Shown: piece by piece, positions 44,135 through 52,983 of the stretch
Numbering within the stretch: the first letter of the stretch is position 1
How the letters are laid out: each line of letters starts with the position of its first letter
Origin: Arsukibacterium tuosuense
Lineage (GTDB): Bacteria; Pseudomonadota; Gammaproteobacteria; Enterobacterales; Alteromonadaceae
Length of the DNA: 64,000 nucleotides
Reading direction: 5' to 3'
NCBI RefSeq assembly: GCF_900215315.1
Contig: NZ_OBEB01000004.1
Coordinates: 1-64,000 of the forward strand
Translations under genes and position numbers: made by a program
Notes under the pieces: generated by a model
The model's database searches: none
Seen by the model: the letters and a program-made list of their open reading frames with translations, nothing else
What the model was told of the DNA's origin: nothing

Positions 44135-44893
44135 ATGGTGTCAATTTTAATGGATGCACTGAAACAACAGGTAAAGCCGACCACAGCAGTAACGGGCTCG
44201 CAACCGGCTAATGGCTGGCGTACCCTGGCGCTGGCGCTGGGGTTCTGCCTGACGTTGCTACTGGGTTTTGCCCTGGCCAGCTGGTGGCAGAACACAAGGT
44301 TAGCTACTACAAGCAGCACGCCAACAATCGACCAACCTGCGCAACCTGAGCTAGCGGACAGTGCCAGTATCGTTGCGGCCCTGGTCAGTGCTGAACCAGA
44401 ACCAGAACCTGCCGCAGAAATTAAGCCTCAGCAGCCTGTACAGGAGCAACTTGCAGCTGAACCTGAAGTGGTCACTATTACTGCGCCGCCACCCGAGCCA
44501 ACCTCCCGGCCAGTTGCGGAGCAAACCGCTGCTGTATCACAGCCAGAGGTAGAGGTGTCAGATGAGTTGCGTCAGCGTTTTGCCTCGGCGATGGCAGCCA
44601 GTGAGGCGGATAACCGCCAGCCGAGCAAAGCGTTACGCGGCAATAGCGCACCGGCCCAAGATATCAGCGAACTGGCGCCGGCACTACAACAGCAAATTCC
44701 CGCCCTGCGATTTGAAGCTCATGTGTATGCCACGCAAAGCTCTCAGCGTTGGGTTAAGGTTAATGGCAAAAGCCTGCAGGAAGGGCAGTGGGTGACGGCT
44801 GACATTCAGTTGTATGAAATTACCCCGCATTTCGTTCTGCTGGAAATGGGTGAGGAATTATTCAGTATCGCAGCGCTGACTGACTACAAATAA
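44135..44893 (+). CDS. gspB: GspB-like type II secretion assembly protein
   Basis: 252 residues: a short cytosolic start (SILMDALKQQ), one transmembrane helix (about 31-50), a long Pro/Glu/Ala-rich spacer (about 60-140), and a C-terminal GspB-type domain (ALRFEAHVYATQSSQRWVKVN ... LYEITPHFVLLEM). GspB/ExeB works with GspA in secretin assembly. It follows gspA by 15 bases with TAAGAGG upstream. The other gsp genes are not in this window. Confidence 0.85.
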   Translation: MVSILMDALKQQVKPTTAVTGSQPANGWRTLALALGFCLTLLLGFALASWWQNTRLATTSSTPTIDQPAQPELADSASIVAALVSAEPEPEPAAEIKPQQPVQEQLAAEPEVVTITAPPPEPTSRPVAEQTAAVSQPEVEVSDELRQRFASAMAASEADNRQPSKALRGNSAPAQDISELAPALQQQIPALRFEAHVYATQSSQRWVKVNGKSLQEGQWVTADIQLYEITPHFVLLEMGEELFSIAALTDYK

Positions 44894-44904
44894 TAGCTGA
44901 CAGG

Positions 44905-46050
44905 CTAAAGGTAGTTACGTACGTCAAGACCATACTTTTTCAAGTCTACACAGCCTTCAATATGCTCTTCCTGTTGCCGTGATAAGTCCATAACCTTGGG
45001 GGTAATGTGGTGCTGATGGACGCTGTGGTAAAACAATTTTACTTTTGGTTGAGTAGGCTTTTTCGGATTGTTTTCCAGCACCAGTGCTAACTTGCCGGTG
45101 GTTAATTTGACCACAGTTCCCGGCGGATACACACCAATACATTTAATAAACAGTTGCAATAAATCGGTGTCCAGCTGCAGCGGTGTCAGGCTCAATAAGT
45201 AACGCGAAGCCGCTAACGGACTCTGGTTGCTATTGGCCGGGTTAGTCAGTTTTTCATATTGATTAACGATAGCCAGCATCTGGCTGCCTTTGGCTATTTG
45301 ATTACCCTTGATTGGCGGTGAACCACTGCCATCCAGCAAGGCGCAGTGCTGACTGATCCATAGCGATACCTGGCCGGCCAAATCTTTATTGCGTTGCAAT
45401 GCCGCCAGGCTGGTGCCGATGGCAGCAGCATCGGGCTGGTTCATTAATTCCGGTTTCAGGGCTTTCCCCACATCATGCAACAAAGCAGCTGTGATAAGTG
45501 TTTTGCTGCGATCGCTGGGTAAATTAATAAACTTGGCAAAGGCCGCAATATATACCGCACAGTTAACGCTGTGTTGTAACAGACTGTCGCTTTGCTCAGC
45601 TATCCGGGTTAAACATAATAAAACGTCCTGATTACGACTTACCGAGTCAGACAAACCTGAACTCACTTCATGTACCAGCATTAAATCGATGGGTTGCTGA
45701 CTGCGTGTGGCTTCTAATACCAGTTGTTGCACCCGCTGGCTTTGTAATAACGCTTTCTCGGCCCGAGGCCATTCGTCGGCGAATAAATGCCGTACTGGTA
45801 CAGTGTCAGTTTCAGTTGGAGCTGGTGCAGCTTTTTCGGCAGGGGGGGCAGTTGATGGTTCTTCTGCGGTTAAAAATCTGGCGGGGTCAACCAGAACGGT
45901 CAGTACCCCTTTTGCCTGCAATTGGGCGATAGCTTGCTGGCTGCGAACCCAGCCAGCATGCTTAACGATAATATCACCGCGTTGCTCTACAACTTCAACA
46001 ACATAGCTGCCAGGTCGCAGCTCTGTGACAGAGACTTTTTGATATGCCAT
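44905..46050 (-). CDS. DUF3391 + degenerate HD-GYP domain protein
   Basis: 381 residues: an N-terminal DUF3391 (about 1-85, Pro/Ala-rich end), then an HD-GYP-like domain. His160 and the HD pair (LLHDVGK, 192-193) are kept, but the later HHExxDGxGYP signature is QHCALLDGSGSP (234-245): the second His, the Glu and the Tyr are lost. c-di-GMP phosphodiesterase activity is therefore doubtful; a receptor or regulatory role fits better. It is convergent with gspB with only 11 bases between. Confidence 0.85.
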   Translation of the reverse strand: MAYQKVSVTELRPGSYVVEVVEQRGDIIVKHAGWVRSQQAIAQLQAKGVLTVLVDPARFLTAEEPSTAPPAEKAAPAPTETDTVPVRHLFADEWPRAEKALLQSQRVQQLVLEATRSQQPIDLMLVHEVSSGLSDSVSRNQDVLLCLTRIAEQSDSLLQHSVNCAVYIAAFAKFINLPSDRSKTLITAALLHDVGKALKPELMNQPDAAAIGTSLAALQRNKDLAGQVSLWISQHCALLDGSGSPPIKGNQIAKGSQMLAIVNQYEKLTNPANSNQSPLAASRYLLSLTPLQLDTDLLQLFIKCIGVYPPGTVVKLTTGKLALVLENNPKKPTQPKVKLFYHSVHQHHITPKVMDLSRQQEEHIEGCVDLKKYGLDVRNYL

Positions 46051-46317
46051 CCAATTGCCAGCTTAAACCTATGCCAAAAAAGTTAAATAATTATACGCTA
46101 AACGACTTAACCGGACGTTAACGCTTCGATTAAAGGTCATTATCCTGCGGTTAAGTGGTTTTTCCAGCGCTATATAATTTGTTTAGCTAAAGCATAGCAA
46201 AAGCTGGCATTTTTGTTGTTTTAGTTTGTTATCCGGGGCCGGGTGGTCAGGCGGGTTATTTTTAGCAATTAACAGTATATAATCTGGCCAACAGTTCCTG
46301 AGCCTGACACTTGTATA

Positions 46318-46815
46318 ATGACACTACCATTAAAACCAAAAAACCTGGATCGTATTGACCTCAATATTCTTGATACGCTGCAAAAAGAAGGGCGGATAGC
46401 CAATGTTGATCTGGCAAAGAAAGTAAATTTAAGTGCCAGCCCCTGTATTGACCGGGTAAAACGGCTGGAAAAAAGTGGTTATATCGAAGGTTATGGCGCC
46501 CGCTTAAATGCTGCTATGCTCGGCTTTGGTACCACCGTTTTCATTGAGATAACGCTGGATAATACCACCAGCGCGGTGTTTGATCGTTTTAAAGATGAGG
46601 TATTGAAAGTACCACATGTGGTGGAGTGCCATATGGTCGCGGGTGGTTTTGACTACCTGTTAAAATTGCGACTGCCTAATATGGATGCGTACCGGATTAT
46701 TCTGGAACAAATTGTCGATTTACCCGGCGTAGTAAAGAATCATACCTACGTGGTGATTGAACAGGTGAAGCGGGATACCGGGCTGCCGCTGAAAGCCAAC
46801 GACAGCCTCGGTTAA
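46318..46815 (+). CDS. Lrp/AsnC-family transcriptional regulator
   Basis: 165 residues: an N-terminal HTH (LDRIDLNILDTLQKEGRIAN, LSASPCIDRVKRLEKSGYI) and a C-terminal RAM ligand domain (ECHMVAGGFDYLLKLRLPNM, LPGVVKNHTYVVIEQVK). It resembles the Lrp/PutR group, amino-acid-responsive regulators. No ribosome binding site is obvious before ATG 46318. A TATAAT at 46278-46283 lies 35 bases upstream. The 267-base gap before it is A+T-rich and probably holds operators, but I see no clear palindrome. Confidence 0.9.
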   Translation: MTLPLKPKNLDRIDLNILDTLQKEGRIANVDLAKKVNLSASPCIDRVKRLEKSGYIEGYGARLNAAMLGFGTTVFIEITLDNTTSAVFDRFKDEVLKVPHVVECHMVAGGFDYLLKLRLPNMDAYRIILEQIVDLPGVVKNHTYVVIEQVKRDTGLPLKANDSLG

Positions 46816-46829
46816 TTTATTACATTAAA

Positions 46830-47447
46830 TTACATCCAGCGTTCGCTTTCGCGACGTTTGGGCCACAAAGCGGGAAGTACTAAGCCAAAAATAAGACCAA
46901 TTAACAAGATGGCGGAGCCGATAACCATTGGGTTTTGCCAGATACTGGTTTGGGTTGCTTCCAGTTGCGCTTTTAACTGTTCGTAGGAGCGGTTTGCCTG
47001 CGCCAACTGTTCCTGAGCGTTCTCCCGCTCGACAATAGCGGTATTCAGCTTGCTGCTTAAGTCATCGCGTTGTTGGCCCAGTTGCTGCAACTCGTCGCGC
47101 TGGCTGTTAAACTGGTTGGTCAGGGTTTCTAATTGGGTGACCAGACCTGGTGTGTAACTGACGTATTCTTTTGGTAACCAACCGGTTTTATTGTCTTCAT
47201 ATCTGATTTGAGCGTAGCCGCTATCACTGTCTTCACTAAGAAAAGTGACTTCCTGACCGGCATTGATAGTGCCTACTATCCGGTATTGATTACCCGGTCC
47301 TGAGTGCAGATAAACAAACAATGCGTCGCTGATGAAGGCAGGTTTTTCTGCAGCAGATTGCTGCGCCAGCAACGGCCAGCTTAATGTCATTAATACTAAC
47401 GGCAGGAAAAATATCCGGGAAACAGAGCTGCGAAATAATCTAAACAT
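46830..47447 (-). CDS. ygiM: YgiM-like SH3-domain membrane protein (TIGR04211)
   Basis: 205 residues: a signal peptide (about 1-28), a bacterial SH3 domain (FVYLHSGPGNQYRIVGTINA near 44-63), a coiled coil (about 105-165, Gln/Glu-rich) and one C-terminal transmembrane helix (about 173-194). The order matches E. coli YgiM. It is probably a periplasmic protein anchored at the C-terminus and involved in envelope maintenance; no enzyme motif. Divergent from ygiF/glnE, as in E. coli. Confidence 0.88.
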   Translation of the reverse strand: MFRLFRSSVSRIFFLPLVLMTLSWPLLAQQSAAEKPAFISDALFVYLHSGPGNQYRIVGTINAGQEVTFLSEDSDSGYAQIRYEDNKTGWLPKEYVSYTPGLVTQLETLTNQFNSQRDELQQLGQQRDDLSSKLNTAIVERENAQEQLAQANRSYEQLKAQLEATQTSIWQNPMVIGSAILLIGLIFGLVLPALWPKRRESERWM

Positions 47448-47588
47448 AGGTATCCTAATCCATTCTAATCAACGGTTACGCTTGAACAGGGGTTAATACA
47501 ATACCCCGGATGATAGGGAGTTGTCAGCAAATTGACAAGTGTAAAAGTTGGCTTGCAGGTCGCAGCCTGATACAGAGGATAGCCTAAC

Positions 47589-48536
47589 ATGAGTATAGAG
47601 CTGGAATTAAAGTTTTTAGTGGCAGCGCCAGACAGCTATCAGTTGCCAGCGTTGTTAACGTCCTTTGGCGCAATGACTGACAATGGTCAGGCAGCGCTGC
47701 TTAATGCATACTTCGATACATCAGATAATTGGTTTCGCCGTCATGGTATGGGGCTGAGAACCCGCCAGAAAAAAGGTGTTTTTGAACAAACGCTTAAGCT
47801 GGCGGGGCAGCAACATGGTGCCTTGCAAGCCCGGCCGGAATTTAACGTGCCCGCAGCAGGTATTGTCCCTGAGCTAGCGGCTTTTCCTGACGAAGTCTGG
47901 CCTGCCGATACTGATGTTGCTACTTTGCAACAGCAATTAACCGAAATATTCCGCACGGATTTTATCCGTCACAGCTGGCAGCTTGCCTGTGATGGCACCT
48001 TACTGGATGTGGTATATGATAGTGGTGAAGTGCTGGCAGGTAGCAAAACAGAAATCATTGCCGAACTTGAGCTGGAGTTGTTAAGTGGCAGTGTCAATCC
48101 GCTGTTTAGCGTGGCTGAGCAACTTATCAGTACAGTGCCGTTGCGCACCGGCTGGCTTAGCAAGGCGGCCCGGGGGTATCTGCTGGCAGACAAGCAGCAA
48201 CTGAATATGCCGGTATCTGAACCACAGGGTTTAATTGCCAACCTGCAAGCACTGCAATCTACTGAAGCCTTATTCTACCGACGTTCAACCATTGCGTCTG
48301 AGCAGCAAGAGAATTTGCCGCTACTAGAGCATGCCAGTCACTACCTGCTGCTGTTGAGTGCTGAGCTCGCTGCCTTGCAATATACTGAATACAGCCAACA
48401 GGCAATCGCCTTAGCCAGGCAGTTACAGCAAGGTGTGGTGGTGTTTGAACATCCGCCGTATAACCAGTTATTGCTGGCGCTGACGGTCTTATTGCTGCAG
48501 CAAAGTGACATGGAAAGTGGTCAGGGGCCACTATGA
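47589..48536 (+). CDS. ygiF: CYTH-domain inorganic triphosphatase (YgiF-like, short)
   Basis: 315 residues. The start SIELELKF holds the CYTH ExExK motif; FDTSDNWFRRHGMGLRTR and the strand EIIAELELEL complete the tunnel domain (about 1-200), which hydrolyses inorganic triphosphate. E. coli YgiF (433) has a C-terminal CHAD domain; here only about 110 residues remain after CYTH, so CHAD is shortened or diverged. It overlaps glnE by four bases (ATGA). Confidence 0.88.
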   Translation: MSIELELKFLVAAPDSYQLPALLTSFGAMTDNGQAALLNAYFDTSDNWFRRHGMGLRTRQKKGVFEQTLKLAGQQHGALQARPEFNVPAAGIVPELAAFPDEVWPADTDVATLQQQLTEIFRTDFIRHSWQLACDGTLLDVVYDSGEVLAGSKTEIIAELELELLSGSVNPLFSVAEQLISTVPLRTGWLSKAARGYLLADKQQLNMPVSEPQGLIANLQALQSTEALFYRRSTIASEQQENLPLLEHASHYLLLLSAELAALQYTEYSQQAIALARQLQQGVVVFEHPPYNQLLLALTVLLLQQSDMESGQGPL

Positions 48537-51334
48537 GTAATACTGACAGTTACTGGCAGGATGCTTTTAATCAACTTGCTGGCACTGAGCTTGCTATCAG
48601 TCAGCAACAGCAACTTATTGCTTTGTTAAAAGCCAGTTTATTCCTGGGTCGCACGTTAATTCAGCAGCCAGAGTTGCTTAGCCTGTTGCTGGATAAAAGC
48701 GCGTTGGCACAACAAATTTCCCAGCCTTGGCAGGACCCGCTGACAAAGGTTGAGTTCACCGATGAGGCGGCGGTGTTCAGTAGTTTGCGGCGCTACCGCA
48801 ACCGGGCGCTGGCGTTGCTGCTGACCGCCGATATTTATCAGCTACAAAGCACAGAGCAGGGGCTGTCCAGGGTGTCGAACCTGGCCGATTGTCTGATCAA
48901 CAGCGCTTATCGCTGGGCGTATCAGCTGCAACAGGAGCAAAACGGTACACCGCATGATGAGCATGACATCGCCATGCCGATGCTGATTCTGGGAATGGGT
49001 AAGCTGGGTGGCAAAGAGCTTAACTTCTCATCTGATATTGATCTGATTTTTACCTATCCAGGTCATGGCGAAACCCGTGGCGGCCGCAGGTCGCTGGAAC
49101 ATCAGCAATTTTTCACCAAGGTCGGCCAGAAACTGATTGCGGCCTTACATCAGGCAACAGCTGATGGCTTTGTTTATCGGGTAGATATGCGGTTGCGGCC
49201 ATTTGGCGATAGCGGCCCGCTGGTGCTGAGCTTTGCTGCACTGGAAGATTATTATCAGGAGCAGGGCCGTGACTGGGAGCGCTATGCATTACTCAAAGCC
49301 AGAGTGCTGAACCCTGACCCACACCATGCGCCAGAATTACAGAAGTTATTGAAACCCTTTATTTACCGGCGTTATATCGATTTTTCAGCGATAGAATCGT
49401 TGCGACGAATGAAGCAATTAATCGAGCAGGAGAACCGGCGACGCAACCGGGTAGACAACATCAAGTTGGGCGCCGGTGGTATTCGTGAAGTGGAATTCGT
49501 CGTGCAGACGCTGCAGTTGATCCGGGGGGGCCGGATCCCCCAGCTGCAGCAGCAAAGCCTGTTAACGGCGCTTGATGGTCTGGTGCAGCATGAGATGCTA
49601 ACTGCCAAGCAAGCTAATGAATTAAAAATAGATTACTTACTATTGCGTCGGGTCGAGCAGGCGCTGCAGGGCATTGATGATAAGCAAACTCAGACATTGC
49701 CAGCAGATAGTACCGGCCGTACACAGCTACTGGCGTGTCTGAATATCGCTGACTGGTCAAGCTTGCTGCAGCAGGTAACAGATGCGATGAGCAGGGTGCA
49801 TCAGCAATTTAAGCTGGTGATCGACCACGAAGACAGCCCGGAGCAGGAAGAACTGGGCGTAGGCCGCTTGTTGTGGGGCAGCCAGTTACCGGCGGCTGAG
49901 CTGGCTGAGCACCTTGACTGGCTGGACACTACTGCCGCTATTACCATGATTGAGCATATACAGGCGTTTCGGCAGGATTGTCAGAAGCGCAGCGTCGGAC
50001 CACGTGGCCACGACTTTTTAAGCAAACTGCTGCCGATTTTATTGCATTTGCTGCAAACTGAGCAGGCCGACAGCTTAGTACTGAGCCGGGTATTGGGCGT
50101 ATTCCGGCAAATAATGACCCGGACCGCCTATCTGGAATTATTGTTTGAAAATCCGGCGGCCTTGCAACAATTAGTGCTGTTATGCACCCAGAGTGGTTGG
50201 CTGGCAGAGCAGCTGGCGCGTTACCCGATGTTACTGGATGAACTGATTGACCCGGAACAGTTGTACCGGGTGGCCGACAAGGCAGATTATCAGGATCGGC
50301 TCCGCCAATATTTGTTGCGGGTACCGGAAGATGACTTAGAGTTATTGATGGAAACGTTCCGGCAGTACAAGCAGGCACAGCAACTGCGGATAGCAGCAGC
50401 CGATATTAGTGGCGCTTTACCACTGATGCAGGTAAGTGATCATCTGACCTGGCTGGCTGAAGTGGTGCTGGAGCAGGTGGTGACGCTGGCCTGGCAGCAA
50501 ATGACAGCCCGCTATGGTCTGCCTGAAGGTGCAACCGACACAGACCGGGGCTTTGCGGTTATCGCCTATGGCAAAATGGGCGGTCTGGAGCTGGGTTATG
50601 GCTCAGATCTTGACCTGGTGTTTGTGCATCACTGCGACAGCCTGGCCAGTACCAGCGGCGATAAGGCAATAGATTCGCGTCAGTTTTATCTGAAGTTAGC
50701 CCAGCGGGTCTTGCATCTGGCAACTACCCGCACCAACAGTGGCGTGTTGTACGATATTGATACCCGGCTGCGGCCCTCCGGCAATTCCGGCCTGCTGGCC
50801 ATTCATATTGATACCTATTATCAGTATCTGCATGATGAAGCCTGGACCTGGGAGCATCAGGCGTTGGTCAGGGCCAGGTTAATTATTGGCTCAGAACGGA
50901 TGGCAGCGCGTTTCAATAAAATCCGGGCCGACATTATTAAGCTGGAGCGTGACCCCGCTCAGTTGTGCCACGATGTAATAACCATGCGCCAGAAGCTGCG
51001 CAGCCACCATGGTAGTGCGGACGATGATGTAAAGCATAGTAGTGGTGGCATTGTTGATCTGGAGTTTATCAGCCAGTATCTGGTGCTGGCGCATGGCAAA
51101 GCACACCCGGAACTCTACCGCTTCAGTGATAACATCCGCATTCTTGCTGCCGCGGCTGATGCCGGCTTACTTGCCAGGCAGCAGGTGACCGAGTTACAGC
51201 AAGCTTATCAGTTGCTGCGGGGCTGGGGGCACCGGCTGACGCTGGCGCCGGCCAGAGTGCCTACCGAAAGCAGGCTGGCAGCGGCGCGCGCTACCGTAGA
51301 ACAGGTTTGGCAGCAGTTATTTGCCACTAATTAG
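48533..51334 (+). CDS. glnE: Bifunctional glutamine synthetase adenylyltransferase/deadenylase GlnE
   Basis: 933 residues (E. coli 946). Two nucleotidyltransferase domains: the N-terminal deadenylase with GMGKLGGKELNFSSDIDLIF (about 154-173) and the C-terminal adenylylase with AYGKMGGLELGYGSDLDLVF (about 680-700), each with the DxD pair. It switches glutamine synthetase off or on in answer to PII and glutamine. Coupled to the CYTH gene, as in E. coli. Its 3' end overlaps by four bases the convergent TcpQ-domain gene. Confidence 0.97.
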   Translation: MSNTDSYWQDAFNQLAGTELAISQQQQLIALLKASLFLGRTLIQQPELLSLLLDKSALAQQISQPWQDPLTKVEFTDEAAVFSSLRRYRNRALALLLTADIYQLQSTEQGLSRVSNLADCLINSAYRWAYQLQQEQNGTPHDEHDIAMPMLILGMGKLGGKELNFSSDIDLIFTYPGHGETRGGRRSLEHQQFFTKVGQKLIAALHQATADGFVYRVDMRLRPFGDSGPLVLSFAALEDYYQEQGRDWERYALLKARVLNPDPHHAPELQKLLKPFIYRRYIDFSAIESLRRMKQLIEQENRRRNRVDNIKLGAGGIREVEFVVQTLQLIRGGRIPQLQQQSLLTALDGLVQHEMLTAKQANELKIDYLLLRRVEQALQGIDDKQTQTLPADSTGRTQLLACLNIADWSSLLQQVTDAMSRVHQQFKLVIDHEDSPEQEELGVGRLLWGSQLPAAELAEHLDWLDTTAAITMIEHIQAFRQDCQKRSVGPRGHDFLSKLLPILLHLLQTEQADSLVLSRVLGVFRQIMTRTAYLELLFENPAALQQLVLLCTQSGWLAEQLARYPMLLDELIDPEQLYRVADKADYQDRLRQYLLRVPEDDLELLMETFRQYKQAQQLRIAAADISGALPLMQVSDHLTWLAEVVLEQVVTLAWQQMTARYGLPEGATDTDRGFAVIAYGKMGGLELGYGSDLDLVFVHHCDSLASTSGDKAIDSRQFYLKLAQRVLHLATTRTNSGVLYDIDTRLRPSGNSGLLAIHIDTYYQYLHDEAWTWEHQALVRARLIIGSERMAARFNKIRADIIKLERDPAQLCHDVITMRQKLRSHHGSADDDVKHSSGGIVDLEFISQYLVLAHGKAHPELYRFSDNIRILAAAADAGLLARQQVTELQQAYQLLRGWGHRLTLAPARVPTESRLAAARATVEQVWQQLFATN

Positions 51335-51912
51335 CCGGCTGTAGGGCTGATGATTGGCTGACAATGTTGCTGCAGGTAGGGGGTAAGCCGGTTAGTGATC
51401 ACGGCGGCCCGCTCATTTGGGCAAAAGTAGGTTAATACCGGTTCAGCAAAGTCAGGTGCTATTGCTTTGCCAATATTATGCACAGTGCCAAGCAGGGTAG
51501 TGTCGGTTTGAAAATACTGTTTAACCACATAATCCCGTGGTAGCGTCCAGTATATTTCGATGCCTTCGCTACGTGCATAGTTGCTTAATGTAGTTTTTAA
51601 GCTTTCACCGGCACGGAATCGCCGGTCGGTTACCAGGCCCTGCCAGTTTGCCGGAGCGGGCTTTACTTCACGACCGCGCTGCGCCAGATTGCGGCTTAGC
51701 TGACCACTGGTGTCAGGCAGGGCGATATGATAGTCACTCTGTTCGTCACTACCGTCCTGGTTGCCACGAATTTTACTGTAAAACTCACTGAAACCGCGGG
51801 CTGCGGTATTAACGGTTTCTTTCTTAAAAATCATATCTGCTTTGGTCAGCAGCAAGTAGCCAGCAACCGCCAGCATGCCCAGAATAATTAAGGTTCGTAC
51901 CCAGTACCACAT
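51331..51912 (-). CDS. TcpQ C-terminal domain protein
   Basis: 193 residues: one N-terminal transmembrane helix (about 5-22) and a C-terminal TcpQ-like domain (FRAGESLKTTLSNYARSEGIEIYWTLPRDYVV split over about 98-130). TcpQ/PilL-type domains are met in type IVb pilus and secretin-associated periplasmic proteins. The gene begins 2 bases after the lpxL stop, so the two are one transcript. A link to pilus function is unlikely from context; the role is unknown. Confidence 0.75.
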   Translation of the reverse strand: MWYWVRTLIILGMLAVAGYLLLTKADMIFKKETVNTAARGFSEFYSKIRGNQDGSDEQSDYHIALPDTSGQLSRNLAQRGREVKPAPANWQGLVTDRRFRAGESLKTTLSNYARSEGIEIYWTLPRDYVVKQYFQTDTTLLGTVHNIGKAIAPDFAEPVLTYFCPNERAAVITNRLTPYLQQHCQPIISPTAG

Positions 51913-51914
51913 TA

Positions 51915-52874
51915 TTACTGTCTCCCGTTGGCATTGGCGGGCGTCTCTGTTTTATACAACGACGGGTCTTCGGGCTGTGGCCGGGTTTTAAAGCGGCGGT
52001 GCAACCACATGTACTGTTCCGGATGCTTAAGTACTGCCTGCTCAACCCATTGGTTGACCCGGGTGACATCGGCTTTGTTATCACCACTTGGAAAATTACT
52101 GAATGCTGGCAGCACCTCGACCTGATACCCCTGATAACCCGGTAAACGGTAAGTATAGACTGGGATCACGACACAGTCAGCGGCATTAGCAAATAGCAAA
52201 GTACCGGTAGTGGTCGCCGTTTCAGCCACGGCAAAAAAAGGCACAAACTCGGCGCGGTTGCGGCCATAATCCTGATCTGGCAGGTAAAAACACACTTCCT
52301 GCTGATTAAGCGCCTGAATCAGCCCCTTTACATCTCGTTTGCCAACCATATATTTATTGGCGCGGTTGCGGCCATGGTATTGCAGGTAATCCATTAACGG
52401 GTTGTTATGTGGCCGGTAAAAGCCGACACTGGGATGGGTCAGACCAAACACCCGGCAAGCCGCTTCTAAATGCAGAAAATGGGCGGCCAGCAGCAGCACG
52501 CCTTTACCCTCTGCCAGGGCTGCTTCGATATGTTGGTAACCCTGGAAATGCGCCAGTTTTCGCACCCGCCAGTTGGGCCACCACCAGCCAATGATAGTTT
52601 CAAACAAGGCTTTACCCGACTCGGCAAAGTTCGCTTTTAAAAGTGCCTGTTGCTCTTTTGCCGGCATGTCTGGAAAACATAAGGCAATATTGCGGGCGGC
52701 CACTTTGCGTCTGGATGGCATCAGCTTATACAGCAAGGCGCCGACAGCACTTCCCAATTGCATTAACACCCGGTAGGGCAACCAGCTTATCAGCCACATC
52801 AAACCTACGCCCAGCCATAATAACCAGTATTGGGGAAGCAAAAAACGCCAGCTAAAACGGGGAGCATTAACCAC
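51915..52874 (-). CDS. lpxL: Lipid A lauroyl acyltransferase LpxL
   Basis: 319 residues from GTG 52874, where VNAPRFSWRFLLPQYWLLWLG aligns with the E. coli LpxL start. LABLAT-type motifs: AAHFLHLEAACRVFGL (HX4E: catalytic His and Glu), YRPHNNPLMDYLQ, DQDYG and PEQYMWLHRRFKTRP. It adds a secondary acyl chain to Kdo2-lipid IV-A at the inner membrane. The longer frame (TTG 52925) would add 17 residues with no homology. It is followed at once by the TcpQ-domain gene. Confidence 0.93.
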   Translation of the reverse strand: MVNAPRFSWRFLLPQYWLLWLGVGLMWLISWLPYRVLMQLGSAVGALLYKLMPSRRKVAARNIALCFPDMPAKEQQALLKANFAESGKALFETIIGWWWPNWRVRKLAHFQGYQHIEAALAEGKGVLLLAAHFLHLEAACRVFGLTHPSVGFYRPHNNPLMDYLQYHGRNRANKYMVGKRDVKGLIQALNQQEVCFYLPDQDYGRNRAEFVPFFAVAETATTTGTLLFANAADCVVIPVYTYRLPGYQGYQVEVLPAFSNFPSGDNKADVTRVNQWVEQAVLKHPEQYMWLHRRFKTRPQPEDPSLYKTETPANANGRQ

Positions 52875-52920
52875 AGTGGCTGTCTCAATAGAAAATAATG
52901 GCGCTATTGTAACGGAAAAA

Positions 52921-52974
52921 AACAACCAGAAAAGGCTAAACTGGTAGGAGGTTCACCGCGATTGCGGTGAACCT
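52921..52974 (-). terminator. Hairpins after tolC
   Basis: A perfect 11-bp stem AGGTTCACCGC/GCGGTGAACCT (52949-52974, loop GATT) follows the tolC stop on the minus strand; a second short stem ACCAG/CTGGT (52924-52945) is followed there by TGTTTTTTT. Together they should end tolC transcription before lpxL. Confidence 0.65.
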
Positions 52975-52983
52975 GAACTAAAA

